This document shows, piece after piece, positions 17,038 through 24,699 of a stretch of DNA of 64,000 bases (position 1 is its first letter; each line of letters starts with the position of its first letter). The notes beneath the pieces were generated by a model, which made no database searches, was not told the origin of the DNA, and saw only the letters and a program-made list of their open reading frames with translations. The translations under genes were made by a program, and so were the position numbers. This stretch comes from Neoroseomonas lacus (GTDB lineage: Bacteria; Pseudomonadota; Alphaproteobacteria; Acetobacterales; Acetobacteraceae), in NCBI RefSeq assembly GCF_014644535.1, contig NZ_BMKW01000018.1:18371-82370 (forward strand), read 5' to 3'.

Positions 17038-18189
17038 ATGAGGATCGCCGCACTCGACTATCTCGGCGTCAACGTCACGCCGAAGACGAACTGGTCCTTC
17101 CTCCTGGTGCGCACCGATGACGGACGCAGTGGCATCGGCGAATGCACGTTGTCGAATCAGGAACCGCTGCTCGCCGCGGAGGCAGCCCGGCTCGCAGCGA
17201 ATGTGGTTGGTGAGGACGCCGCCCATCGCAACCGCATCGCGCGGCTGATCCCGCATGCGCCGGGCGGGCTCGTCGCCCATGCCGTGCTCTCGGCCTTCGA
17301 GCAGGCGTTGTGGGACCTCGCCGGGCAGGCGGCGGGGCAGCCGATCCACGCCATGCTGGGCGGTGCGCTGCGCGCATCCGTGCCGCTCTATGCCAACATC
17401 AATCGCGGAGCGAATCCGCGCACGCCGGAAGGTTTCGCGGCCGCCGCGACGCGCGCGGTGGCGGAGGGCTTCCGCGCCGTGAAGCTCGCACCCTTCGAGC
17501 CGCTGGTGTGGGAAGACGCGGCGGATGCATCCCAGCGCGCGGCGTATGAGCAGGGTCTCGCACGGATCGCCGCGGTGCGCGCGGCGGTCGGGCGCGAGGT
17601 CGACATCATGGTCGATGCGCATTGGCGCTTCTCGCCCGGCGGCGCGGCGCGGCTGGTGCAGGATGTCGCGCCGTTCGGCCTGTTCTGGTTGGAATGTCCG
17701 GTCAGCGAAGCTAACCATCCGGCGATCCGCCGCCTGCGCTCCATGGCCAATGATCGCGGCATGCGACTGGCGGGTGCCGAAACGCTGGCCGGCCTCGGCG
17801 CCTATCGTGCGTTGATCGAGGCGGGCTGCTACGACGTGCTGATGCCAGACATCAAATATGCCGGCGGGCACGAGGAGATCCGGCGCATCGCCGCCCTCGC
17901 CCAGACCGCCGGCGTCGAGATCGCGCCGCACAATCCGACCGGGCCGATCTGCCACGCGCATTCGGTGCATCTGTGCGCCACCATCCCGAACCTGCTGCCG
18001 CTCGAAGTGCAGTTCGGCGAGACGGATCGCTTCTTCACTCTCGTCAGCGGCCACGATCTGCGATTTGCGCATGGTGCGGCGACGCTGGCCGATACGTCCG
18101 GCCTCGGCAGCATGATCGACCATGCCGGGGCGCGGCTGACGCCGTGGCAGCCGATGCCGAAACCCTGGCTCGATCCACGGCTGGGCTGA
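17038..18189 (+). CDS. Mandelate racemase/muconate lactonizing (enolase superfamily) protein, sugar-acid dehydratase-like
   Basis: 383 residues. Metal-ligand and catalytic positions can be placed: D193 with H195 in MVDAHW, E219 in WLECPVSE, E248 in GAETLAG, and H298 in APHNPTGP. The DxH pair plus late His is the pattern of D-galactonate dehydratase-type enzymes, where H195 would be the general acid and H298 the base partner. The KxK motif of racemases is broken (K149-L-A151). That favours a sugar-acid dehydratase over mandelate racemase. ATG starts 2 nt after the Bug gene stop, and the next gene overlaps its stop. Confidence 0.85.
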   Translation: MRIAALDYLGVNVTPKTNWSFLLVRTDDGRSGIGECTLSNQEPLLAAEAARLAANVVGEDAAHRNRIARLIPHAPGGLVAHAVLSAFEQALWDLAGQAAGQPIHAMLGGALRASVPLYANINRGANPRTPEGFAAAATRAVAEGFRAVKLAPFEPLVWEDAADASQRAAYEQGLARIAAVRAAVGREVDIMVDAHWRFSPGGAARLVQDVAPFGLFWLECPVSEANHPAIRRLRSMANDRGMRLAGAETLAGLGAYRALIEAGCYDVLMPDIKYAGGHEEIRRIAALAQTAGVEIAPHNPTGPICHAHSVHLCATIPNLLPLEVQFGETDRFFTLVSGHDLRFAHGAATLADTSGLGSMIDHAGARLTPWQPMPKPWLDPRLG

Positions 18190-19094
18190 TGCCGATCTGG
18201 GTTGTCGCCACACTCCTGGCCGGTCTGTTCCAGACCTGGCGGACAGCGTTGCAGCAGAAGCTGCGCGGCCAGCTTTCCGTCAATGCCGCCGCCGTCGTGC
18301 GCTACCTATACGGCGTGCCGGTGGGGATGCTGTTCGTCACGCTGTATCTGGCGCTGATCGGCGGCAGCCTGTCGTCGCCGAGCTGGACCTACCTGCTGTA
18401 CTGCGTGCTCGGCGGCTTCGGGCAGATCATCGGCACCAACCTGCTGATCATGTCCTTCGGGCATCGCGGCTTCGCCGTCGGCACCGCCTATTCCAAGACC
18501 GAGGCGGTGCAGGCGGCGTTCATCGCGCTGATCTTCCTGGGCGAGTCCTTCCATGCGCTGGCCTGGCTCGGCATCGCGGTGTCGGTGGGCGGGACACTGT
18601 ATCTGTCCATGGCTGGGCGGGTCGCCTCGCTGCGCGATGTGCTGGCGGCGACGGTGCAGCCGGCTGCCTTGCTCGGGCTCGGCGCGGGCCTCGCCTTCGC
18701 GCTCTGCGCGCTCGCCATCCGCGCGGCGACGCAGTCGCTGGATGGAACCGACCCGACGCTGCGCGCACTGGAGACGCTCGTCGTCATCAACATGATGCAG
18801 ACGCTGATGCAGGGGAGCTGGCTGGTGGCGACGGAGCGTTCCTCGATCCCGGCGCTGTTCCGGACCTGGCGGTCGTCCTCGCAGGTGGGCGTGCTGTCGG
18901 CCTGCGGGTCGGCCTGTTGGTTCACCGGCTTCGCCTATGCGCCCGTCGCGCTGGTGCGCGCGGTCGGACAGATCGAGATCCTGTTCACCCTGCTGTTCAG
19001 CCGCTTCTTCCTGCATGAGCGGATGAAGCGCAGCGACATCATCGGCGCGTTGACGGTGGTGGCGGGGGTGGTGCTGGTGCTGCTGGGGCGTTGA
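18189..19094 (+). CDS. EamA/DMT superfamily transporter
   Basis: 301 residues, highly hydrophobic, with about ten predicted membrane spans in two EamA-like halves. The first half has LRGQLSVNAAAVVRYLYGVP, and the GTAYSKTEAVQAAFIALIFLGESF stretch matches a typical EamA helix pair. DMT transporters move amino acids, sugars or metabolites in or out across the inner membrane. The ATG overlaps the TGA of the dehydratase-like gene (TGATG). It is the last gene of the forward run that starts near 10764, so it may export or import the pathway compound. Confidence 0.85.
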   Translation: MPIWVVATLLAGLFQTWRTALQQKLRGQLSVNAAAVVRYLYGVPVGMLFVTLYLALIGGSLSSPSWTYLLYCVLGGFGQIIGTNLLIMSFGHRGFAVGTAYSKTEAVQAAFIALIFLGESFHALAWLGIAVSVGGTLYLSMAGRVASLRDVLAATVQPAALLGLGAGLAFALCALAIRAATQSLDGTDPTLRALETLVVINMMQTLMQGSWLVATERSSIPALFRTWRSSSQVGVLSACGSACWFTGFAYAPVALVRAVGQIEILFTLLFSRFFLHERMKRSDIIGALTVVAGVVLVLLGR

Positions 19095-19096
19095 CA

Positions 19097-19150
19097 TGGG
19101 GTTCTCGCCCCGTGCGGGGCTTCATGGACGGTGCTTCGCAACGTCCATCG
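19097..19150 (+). repeat. Two hairpins after the EamA transporter, related to the dispersed hairpin element
   Basis: Stem 1 pairs GCCCCG (19107-19112) with CGGGGC (19115-19120). Stem 2 pairs ATGGACG (19124-19130) with CGTCCAT (19142-19148) around a GCTTCGC-type loop that is also found in the larger copy near 62365. It may serve as the terminator between this operon and the convergent MFS gene; no T-run is present. Confidence 0.5.
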
Positions 19151-19265
19151 ATGCGGCGTTCGGCAGCCGCAACGCTCTGCCAGGTATCGCGACATGTCGG
19201 CCCGCGTGAATCGAAGCGTTCGGCCGTTGGCATGAGGCAAGGCGATCGGGCGCGCGCGGCGCCGT

Positions 19266-20486
19266 TCAGCGTCGCCGGGCGATCGGGATGAGAGGCAGCA
19301 CCAGCGCGGCGTTCACCACCGCTGCGCCGAACAGCACCAGCAGCGTCCCGGACGGCCCCAGCCTGTACAGCAGCCAGGTCCCGAGCAGCGGCGCCACAGC
19401 CGTGGCCAGCAGCGTCGGCAGTGCGAGACGACCCATCAGGATCGCGTAGCCCTCACGCCCGAACATCGCCAGCGGCACGGTCCCGCGCGCGATGGAGCGG
19501 ATGCCGCTGCCCATGCCGTAGAGGATGATGCCAGCGGCCGCGACATCGCTGACACCCACCATGACCAGGATGCCAACCACCACCAGGACGGTGGACGCCA
19601 CCAGGCTCCAGATCGGATGCGTCCGGCGGCCGAACACCATCTCCAGGATGCGTCCGCCGACCTGGCTGGGACCGATCAGCGCGCCGAGGCCGACGGCGGC
19701 GGCCAGCGTCAGACCCTGCGCCTGCAGCAGAGTGGGCAACTGCACGGCGATGACGGTCATTGTCGCATAGGCCAGGGTGAAGCCCGCCGCGAGGAGCAGG
19801 AATGGCAGGCGTTGATCCGCGCGCAGGCTGCCGGCGGCTGGCGCGCCCACGGTCTTCGGGACAAGTGCACTCGGCACCTCGCGCGGCAGGCCGAACAGAT
19901 ACAGCGGCAGCACCACGGCGGCATGAATCGCGGCATAGGCCAGGCAGGTGCCGCGCCAGCCCAGGGTCTCGGCAAGCACGGCCGTGAGCGGCCAACAGAC
20001 GGTGCTGGCGAAGCCGCCGAACAGCGTGACCTGGGTGATGGCCGGCCGGGCTTCCTCCCCATACAGCCGCCCCAGCGTCGAGAAGGCCGGGTCGTACAAC
20101 CCCGCGCCCATGCCGGCACCGATCACGACCCAGCAGGCGACGAAGACTGGCAGTGTAGGGGCCAAGCCAAGGCCGATCAGGCCGATGCACAGCAGGATCG
20201 CGCTGGCGGCCAGCACGGGCCGGCCGCCACGACGCTCAATAATATGGCCGATGCGGGGCGAGACGAGACCGGAGACCAGCAGGCCGACGGACAGCGCCCC
20301 GAATACCCAGGCGAGCGACCACCCGGTATCGGCCGCAATCGGGCCGGCCAGGAGCGACAGGAGGTAGTAGGACGATCCCCAGGCCAGGATCTGGGCGACG
20401 CCGATCGCCGACACGACCGTCCATCGCGGACGCGGCGTGGCGGCTTCGGCCGCGCACTCTCGCCCAAGGCTGCGGGCGAGGCTCAC
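19266..20486 (-). CDS. MFS transporter, third gene of the PadR/flavoprotein operon
   Basis: 406 residues with about twelve hydrophobic helices. Typical MFS loop elements are present, e.g. GRLYGEEARPAITQVTLFGG and the RIGHIIERRGGRPV motif between helices 2 and 3. The GTG start at 20486 overlaps the TGA of the flavoprotein gene (GTGA), which fixes the start and shows translational coupling. The clustering with a Cys-rich flavoprotein and an ArsP-like operon suggests export of an arsenical or other metalloid compound, perhaps ArsJ/ArsK-like in role. Sequence alone does not identify the substrate. Confidence 0.85.
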   Translation of the reverse strand: MSLARSLGRECAAEAATPRPRWTVVSAIGVAQILAWGSSYYLLSLLAGPIAADTGWSLAWVFGALSVGLLVSGLVSPRIGHIIERRGGRPVLAASAILLCIGLIGLGLAPTLPVFVACWVVIGAGMGAGLYDPAFSTLGRLYGEEARPAITQVTLFGGFASTVCWPLTAVLAETLGWRGTCLAYAAIHAAVVLPLYLFGLPREVPSALVPKTVGAPAAGSLRADQRLPFLLLAAGFTLAYATMTVIAVQLPTLLQAQGLTLAAAVGLGALIGPSQVGGRILEMVFGRRTHPIWSLVASTVLVVVGILVMVGVSDVAAAGIILYGMGSGIRSIARGTVPLAMFGREGYAILMGRLALPTLLATAVAPLLGTWLLYRLGPSGTLLVLFGAAVVNAALVLPLIPIARRR

Positions 20487-21880
20487 TCGGCGGGCTCTGC
20501 CGCGACGCGGGCCTGGTTCGCCCTGGACCCGCAGCACGGCGCATCGGCCGCGAGTTCCGGCTTCGGCGCGCAGCACGCGCCTTGCGGTGTCGCGGGCGTG
20601 CAGCAGGCGGCCGCCGCGGCAGGCGAGCGGTCGGTCGAGCAAACGCCGGTCTCCGGCAGCACCAGTTCAACCCGGCGGGCGGCCGCGACATCGCCCGCCA
20701 GGAAGGCGGCGATCGAGCGGACCTGCTCATGGCCGGTCGCCAGCAGGAAGGTGGGCGCGCGGCCGTAGCTCTTCATGCCCGCGATATAGAAGCCCGTTTC
20801 CGGGTGGCGCAGTTCGGCTTCGCCATGCGGCCGGACCGTCCCGCAGGAATGCAGGTTGGGGTCGATCAGCGGCGCCAGTGCGGGTGTTGCCTCCACCGCG
20901 GGGTCAAGGCCAAGGCGGATTTCGCGCAGGAAGGAGAGGTCCGGCCGGAAGCCTGTCGCGACGATCATGCGATCGGCCTGCGCGGTCGTCACGCGACCGT
21001 CCTGCCGACCGGCGACGATGAGCGCGCCGTCCGCCGTCGTAATGCGATCGATCAGGAAGGGGGCAAGCGCGGTCACCGACCCGTCCTCGACGAGCGCCTG
21101 CGCTCGCGCGCCGAGTTCGCCGCGCTGCGTCAGCCCGTCGCGCGCACCGCCCCCGAAATTGACCGCGCCGAGTGGGCGGCGGAAGGCCCACAGGATCCGC
21201 GTGCCGGGTGCACTCCTTGCCAAGGCGACGAGGTCGAGCACCGCATTCATCGCCGAATGTCCGGCGCCGACGACGAGCGTCGCGCGGCCGGCATAGGCAC
21301 TGCGATCAGCGCCGAGTACGTCGGGGATGCCGTAGGCGATGCGGTCGGCCTGGGCGATTTCGCCTGGCGCCGGCATGCCGTGGCTGCCCGCCGGGTTCGG
21401 TGCGTGCCAAGTGCCCGAACAGTCGATGACGGCGCGCGCCTCGATCGCCTGGATGCCGCAGCAGGTCTCGACATGCAGGACGAACGGGGCGGCGTCGCGC
21501 CCATCGCCGTCGTGCAGGCGGCCGAAATCACGGCGCGCGACGCCGACCACGCGCGCGCCGGTGCGGATACGCCCGCGCAGGGCGGCCGTGGCGGCGAGCG
21601 GCGCAAGGTAGCGATCCAGGATGTCGCCGCCGGTCGGATAGGCATCAGGGTCGGGCGCGACCCAGCCTTCGGCTGCGAGCAAGGTGCGCGCGGCGGCATC
21701 CGTGTTGAAGGCCCAGGGCGAGAACATGCGCACATGCCGCCAGGCGCGGACCGCGTGGCCGACCTCGGCACCGGCCTCCAGCACCAGCGGCTCTACCGCG
21801 CGCGCGAGCAATTGCGCGGCGGCGGCGAGGCCGACCGGGCCGGCACCAATGACCGCAACGGGGAGAGGGGATTGGGTCAT
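20483..21880 (-). CDS. FAD/NAD(P)-binding oxidoreductase with Cys-rich C-terminal tail (ArsO-like flavoprotein)
   Basis: 465 residues. The N-terminal Rossmann dinucleotide site is GAGPVG at residues 12-17; a second one (VVGAGHSAMNAV) lies near 215. ATGFRPDLSFL is the typical late flavoprotein motif. The last ~55 residues contain three adjacent cysteine pairs (AACCTP, GACCAP, APCCGS) plus a single Cys in TGVCST. Such tails are seen in flavoproteins encoded in ars gene clusters. Start 21880 follows GAGGAAAGCG, a strong ribosome binding site. A trivalent arsenical or other thiophilic ligand is plausible; the reaction is unknown. Confidence 0.8.
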   Translation of the reverse strand: MTQSPLPVAVIGAGPVGLAAAAQLLARAVEPLVLEAGAEVGHAVRAWRHVRMFSPWAFNTDAAARTLLAAEGWVAPDPDAYPTGGDILDRYLAPLAATAALRGRIRTGARVVGVARRDFGRLHDGDGRDAAPFVLHVETCCGIQAIEARAVIDCSGTWHAPNPAGSHGMPAPGEIAQADRIAYGIPDVLGADRSAYAGRATLVVGAGHSAMNAVLDLVALARSAPGTRILWAFRRPLGAVNFGGGARDGLTQRGELGARAQALVEDGSVTALAPFLIDRITTADGALIVAGRQDGRVTTAQADRMIVATGFRPDLSFLREIRLGLDPAVEATPALAPLIDPNLHSCGTVRPHGEAELRHPETGFYIAGMKSYGRAPTFLLATGHEQVRSIAAFLAGDVAAARRVELVLPETGVCSTDRSPAAAAACCTPATPQGACCAPKPELAADAPCCGSRANQARVAAEPAE

Positions 21881-21890
21881 CGCTTTCCTC

Positions 21891-21915
21891 ATTGATGCAT
21901 AGATGATTGATGTAT
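21891..21915 (-). promoter_or_regulatory. Direct repeats of a TTGATG half-site before the flavoprotein start
   Basis: ATTGATGCAT (21891-21900) and ATTGATGTAT (21906-21915) are repeated with a 15-bp period in the 65-nt gap between the PadR stop and the flavoprotein start. The same TTGATG core forms the inverted repeat at the PadR promoter (22377-22399), so both may be bound by the PadR protein. Confidence 0.45.
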
Positions 21916-21945
21916 ATGCGCGCGGAAAAATGGGCCGGTCTTGCC

Positions 21946-22362
21946 TCAGCACTTCGTCTTGCAGGCGCCGGCGCGGTCGGCCGCCGCGAAGGCGCGGCCG
22001 GTGTCCTGCAGGGCGGCGGTCGCATCCATCCAGGCATCGAGCGCCACGCGGAACGCGCTGCGGCCCGCATCGGTGAGTTCATAGACGCGGCGTTGGCGCC
22101 CCTGAACGACCTCCTCGGTCACGGTCAGGAATCCGCCAGCCTCGAACTCCCGCAGCACCGGATAGATGGTGCCCTCCGTGGGCGAGCAGCAGCCGCCGGT
22201 TACCCGATCGACCGCGCGCGCCACGTCGTAGCCGTGCATCGGCCCCTCATGCAGGACACGCAGGATGAAGAACTTCGACAGGCCCATCTTGATCGTGCCC
22301 GCCCAATAGTCGCGGGAGGCGAAGTCAACACGGGGTACGGGAACGGAGCGGAGGGGCTTCAT
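21946..22362 (-). CDS. PadR family transcriptional regulator with vicinal cysteine pair
   Basis: 138 residues. The PadR winged helix spans about residues 28-105, with LSKFFILRVLHEGPMHGYDVAR and GTIYPVLREFEAGGFLT as the family blocks. The recognition region holds GGCCSPTEGT with adjacent Cys58-Cys59, and the protein ends ACKTKC (Cys134, Cys138). These four cysteines could form a thiol metalloid-sensing site, which PadR proteins normally lack. ATG 22362 has GGAAGG immediately upstream. It is first in a leftward operon with the flavoprotein and MFS genes and is divergent from arsR. Confidence 0.88.
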   Translation of the reverse strand: MKPLRSVPVPRVDFASRDYWAGTIKMGLSKFFILRVLHEGPMHGYDVARAVDRVTGGCCSPTEGTIYPVLREFEAGGFLTVTEEVVQGRQRRVYELTDAGRSAFRVALDAWMDATAALQDTGRAFAAADRAGACKTKC

Positions 22363-22370
22363 ACCTTCCA

Positions 22371-22399
22371 AATATACCTTGATGGTCGATGCATCAAGG
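22371..22399 (-). promoter_or_regulatory. Promoter-operator of the PadR operon
   Basis: A perfect 8-bp inverted repeat, CCTTGATG at 22377-22384 and CATCAAGG at 22392-22399 with a 7-nt spacer, lies directly against a TATATT -10-like hexamer (minus strand, complement of 22371-22376). It is about 15-37 nt upstream of the PadR start codon. A repressor bound there would cover the core promoter. Autoregulation is the usual PadR mode. Confidence 0.55.
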
Positions 22400-22661
22400 G
22401 GAATATCCTATGATGCGATAGCGTTTGATCCAAAGGGTCCCAGGCTTGTCGGGCCGTCAAGGCCCGGTCCCATGAACCCCCCCCCCGGCCGCGATCGGCG
22501 CGGGTATCCTGGTTTCCGCCCCGGCCGCGGATCATTTCCATGGCGTCGTCGGAGCGCGAACTGGGCAGGCGGCGATCCTGCGAGGCCTGCCGCATCGACG
22601 CCCGGATTGACAGGCGCAGCTCATAAATGCGTATATGCGGATGAACGGATGCGCCGCCGCC

Positions 22662-22958
22662 ATGAACGATGCCGTCGAACTCCTCGCCGCCCTGGCCGAC
22701 CCGACCCGCCTTGCCGCATTGCGGCTGCTGCGTGACTCGCACGAGCACTGCGTCTGCGAACTGATGGAACGGCTCGGCGCCAGCCAGTCGCGCATGTCCC
22801 GCCACATGGCGACGCTGCGCCATGCCGGCCTCGTGGTGGATCGTCGCGACGCGCAATGGGTGCGCTACCGGCTGAACCCCAAGCTGGCGCCCGAGGCGCG
22901 GCGCCTGCTTGATGCCGCCCTCGACCTACGCGCCGCCCCAGAAAGGAACGCCGCATGA
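22662..22958 (+). CDS. ArsR/SmtB family metalloregulator
   Basis: 98 residues from the ATG at 22662; upstream in-frame ATGs at 22635 and 22641 would add 7-9 residues. The metal-binding helix reads HEHCVCEL with Cys30 and Cys32, the classic ELCVCDL-type As(III)/Sb(III) site. The recognition helix is SQSRMSRHMATLRHAGLV. ArsR proteins repress and release DNA on binding trivalent arsenic or other metals. The ATGA overlap with the permease start couples translation. No clear Shine-Dalgarno sequence is visible, so the start is uncertain. Confidence 0.88.
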   Translation: MNDAVELLAALADPTRLAALRLLRDSHEHCVCELMERLGASQSRMSRHMATLRHAGLVVDRRDAQWVRYRLNPKLAPEARRLLDAALDLRAAPERNAA

Positions 22959-23998
22959 GCGCAACCACCGAACGCGCCCCCTCGACGCTGCCCTGGGTCG
23001 CGGGCATGGCGGCCGGGATCGCAGCCTGGGCCGGCCTGTACAGCTTGCTCGTCCCCTTCTCGAACTGGCTCGTGTCGTTGCTGCCGGTCGATCGGCAATC
23101 GCAATTGGGCGAGGCCATCGCATTCTTCTTCTATGACGTGCCGAAGATGCTGCTGCTGCTCACGCTCGTGGTCTTCGCCATGGGCGTGGTGCGCAGCTTC
23201 TTCTCGCCCGAACGCACCCGAGCGATGCTTGCCGGCAAGCACGAGGGAATCGGCAACGCGATGGCCGCCTCGCTCGGCATCGTCACGCCCTTCTGTTCCT
23301 GCTCGGCGGTGCCGTTGTTCATCGGCTTCGTCTCGGCGGGCGTGCCCCTCGGCGTCACCTTCTCCTTTCTGATCGCCGCACCCATGGTGAACGAGGTGGC
23401 GCTCGGCCTGCTCTTCGTTCTGCTGGGCTGGCAGGTCGCGCTGACCTATCTCGCCTTCGGCCTTGCCATCGCCATCGTCGCCGGCTGGGTGATCGGGAAG
23501 CTGAAGCTGGAGGGCTGGCTCGAGCCCTGGGTGCTGAAGATCCACGCCGGCGCCGTGGACCTGCCCGAGGCGACCACCACCTGGCCTGACCGCATCCGTG
23601 CCGGGCTGGACGCGGTGCGAGAGATCGTCGGCCGCGTCTGGTACTGGATCATCGCCGGCATCGCCGCCGGCGCCCTCATCCATGGCTACGCGCCGGAGGA
23701 GTTGCTCGCCTCCATCATGGGCAAGGACGCCTGGTGGTCGGTGCCCGCGGCCGTGCTCATCGGCATCCCGATGTATTCGAACGCCGCCGGCATCATTCCG
23801 GTGGTCGAGGCGCTGCTCGGCAAGGGTGCGGCGCTCGGCACCGTGCTGGCCTTCATGATGAGCGTGATCGCGCTGTCGCTGCCGGAGATGATCATCCTGC
23901 GCAAGGTGCTGTCGGTGAAGCTTATCGCGGTGTTCGTGGCCGTGGTCGGCAGCGGCATCCTCGCCGTGGGCTTCCTGTTCAACCTGCTGTTCGCCTGA
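22955..23998 (+). CDS. ArsP-like permease (DUF318/YraQ family)
   Basis: 347 residues with about eight to ten hydrophobic helices. The family hallmark GIVTPFCSCSAVPLFIGFVSAGVP lies near residues 108-131, with a CxC pair, and a second repeat-like motif (GIPMYSNAAGIIPV) is near 270. In ArsP such cysteines bind trivalent organoarsenicals such as methylarsenite for efflux. Other family members are uncharacterised, so arsenic specificity rests mainly on the ArsR neighbour. It is translationally coupled to arsR (ATGA) and followed after 12 nt by the thioredoxin gene. Confidence 0.87.
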   Translation: MSATTERAPSTLPWVAGMAAGIAAWAGLYSLLVPFSNWLVSLLPVDRQSQLGEAIAFFFYDVPKMLLLLTLVVFAMGVVRSFFSPERTRAMLAGKHEGIGNAMAASLGIVTPFCSCSAVPLFIGFVSAGVPLGVTFSFLIAAPMVNEVALGLLFVLLGWQVALTYLAFGLAIAIVAGWVIGKLKLEGWLEPWVLKIHAGAVDLPEATTTWPDRIRAGLDAVREIVGRVWYWIIAGIAAGALIHGYAPEELLASIMGKDAWWSVPAAVLIGIPMYSNAAGIIPVVEALLGKGAALGTVLAFMMSVIALSLPEMIILRKVLSVKLIAVFVAVVGSGILAVGFLFNLLFA

Positions 23999-24010
23999 GG
24001 AGGGCGTGTG

Positions 24011-24244
24011 ATGAAGGACGTGAAGGTGCTCGGGCCGGGCTGCGCCAGGTGCAAGGCGACCACCGAGGTGATCGCCGCGGTGGTGAAGGACACCGGCGCC
24101 GCGGTGACGCTCGGCAAGGTCGAGGACATGCGCGAGATCGTGGGCTACGGCGTGATGTCCACCCCCGCCGTGGTGGTGGACGGCAAGGTGGTGCATGCCG
24201 GCTCCGTGCCGGGCCGTGCGATGGTCGAGGGCTGGCTGAAATGA
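24011..24244 (+). CDS. Small thioredoxin-like protein (CxxC redox-active)
   Basis: 77 residues with the redox centre GCARC (Cys11 and Cys14) at the start of helix 1 and the cis-Pro element MSTPAVVVDGKVV at about 51-63. This is the MTH895/TM0996-type small thioredoxin commonly encoded next to DUF318 permeases. It may reduce disulfides in the permease or ArsR, or carry a thiol ligand. AGGAGG stands upstream of both GTG 24008 and ATG 24011; ATG is preferred. The ATGA overlap with the rhodanese gene follows. Confidence 0.88.
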   Translation: MKDVKVLGPGCARCKATTEVIAAVVKDTGAAVTLGKVEDMREIVGYGVMSTPAVVVDGKVVHAGSVPGRAMVEGWLK

Positions 24245-24699
24245 GTGCACCCGCGAGAAAGGACCTCCCCGAGGCCCGCGAGGTCTGCCCGACGACCTCC
24301 CGCCGCCTGTTGGCCGAAGGCGCATTGCTGGTCGATGTGCGGGAAGCGGCGGAGGTGAACCAACGCGCTTTCGCGGGGTGCGAGCAGCTGCGCATTCCGC
24401 TCAGCGAGTTCGAACATCGCTGGGCCGAGATCCCGCGCGACCGGGACGTGATTCTCGCCTGCGCGGTCGGGCAGCGGAGCCTGAAGGCCACCTATTACCT
24501 GATGTACCAGGGCTATGACCGGGTGATGAACATGCAGCACGGGCTGCAACGCTGGGCCGCGCGCGGCTTCCCCGTGACCGGCGATGCCGTGGGCGCGCCG
24601 ATGGCGGCGGACGGCTGTTGCGGCGGCGCCGAGCCAGCCACCGAGGCGTCGGCCTGCTGTGATACCGCGAAGGCGCCCGCCTCGGGCTGCTGTTGCTGA
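24241..24699 (+). CDS. Rhodanese-domain protein with Cys-rich tail
   Basis: 152 residues. The rhodanese domain (about 20-112) carries the active loop CAVGQRS with Cys74. The tail from residue ~120 holds three cysteine groups: CC126-127, CC139-140 and CCC150-152. Single-domain rhodaneses transfer sulfane sulfur to thiols, cyanide or other acceptors. The tail resembles that of the flavoprotein at 20483 on the divergent strand, which suggests that both bind the same thiophilic ion. The ATG overlaps the thioredoxin TGA, so all four forward genes are coupled. Confidence 0.85.
   Translation: MSAPARKDLPEAREVCPTTSRRLLAEGALLVDVREAAEVNQRAFAGCEQLRIPLSEFEHRWAEIPRDRDVILACAVGQRSLKATYYLMYQGYDRVMNMQHGLQRWAARGFPVTGDAVGAPMAADGCCGGAEPATEASACCDTAKAPASGCCC

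Noticed and set aside
19097..19150. Possible riboswitch or tRNA-like fold after the EamA gene
   Set aside because: Two simple hairpins without a conserved core or cloverleaf; treated as terminator or repeat.
22635..22661. Longer ArsR start at the first ATG
   Set aside because: No ribosome binding site and the family usually begins near NDAVELLAALADPTR; retained only as an alternative.
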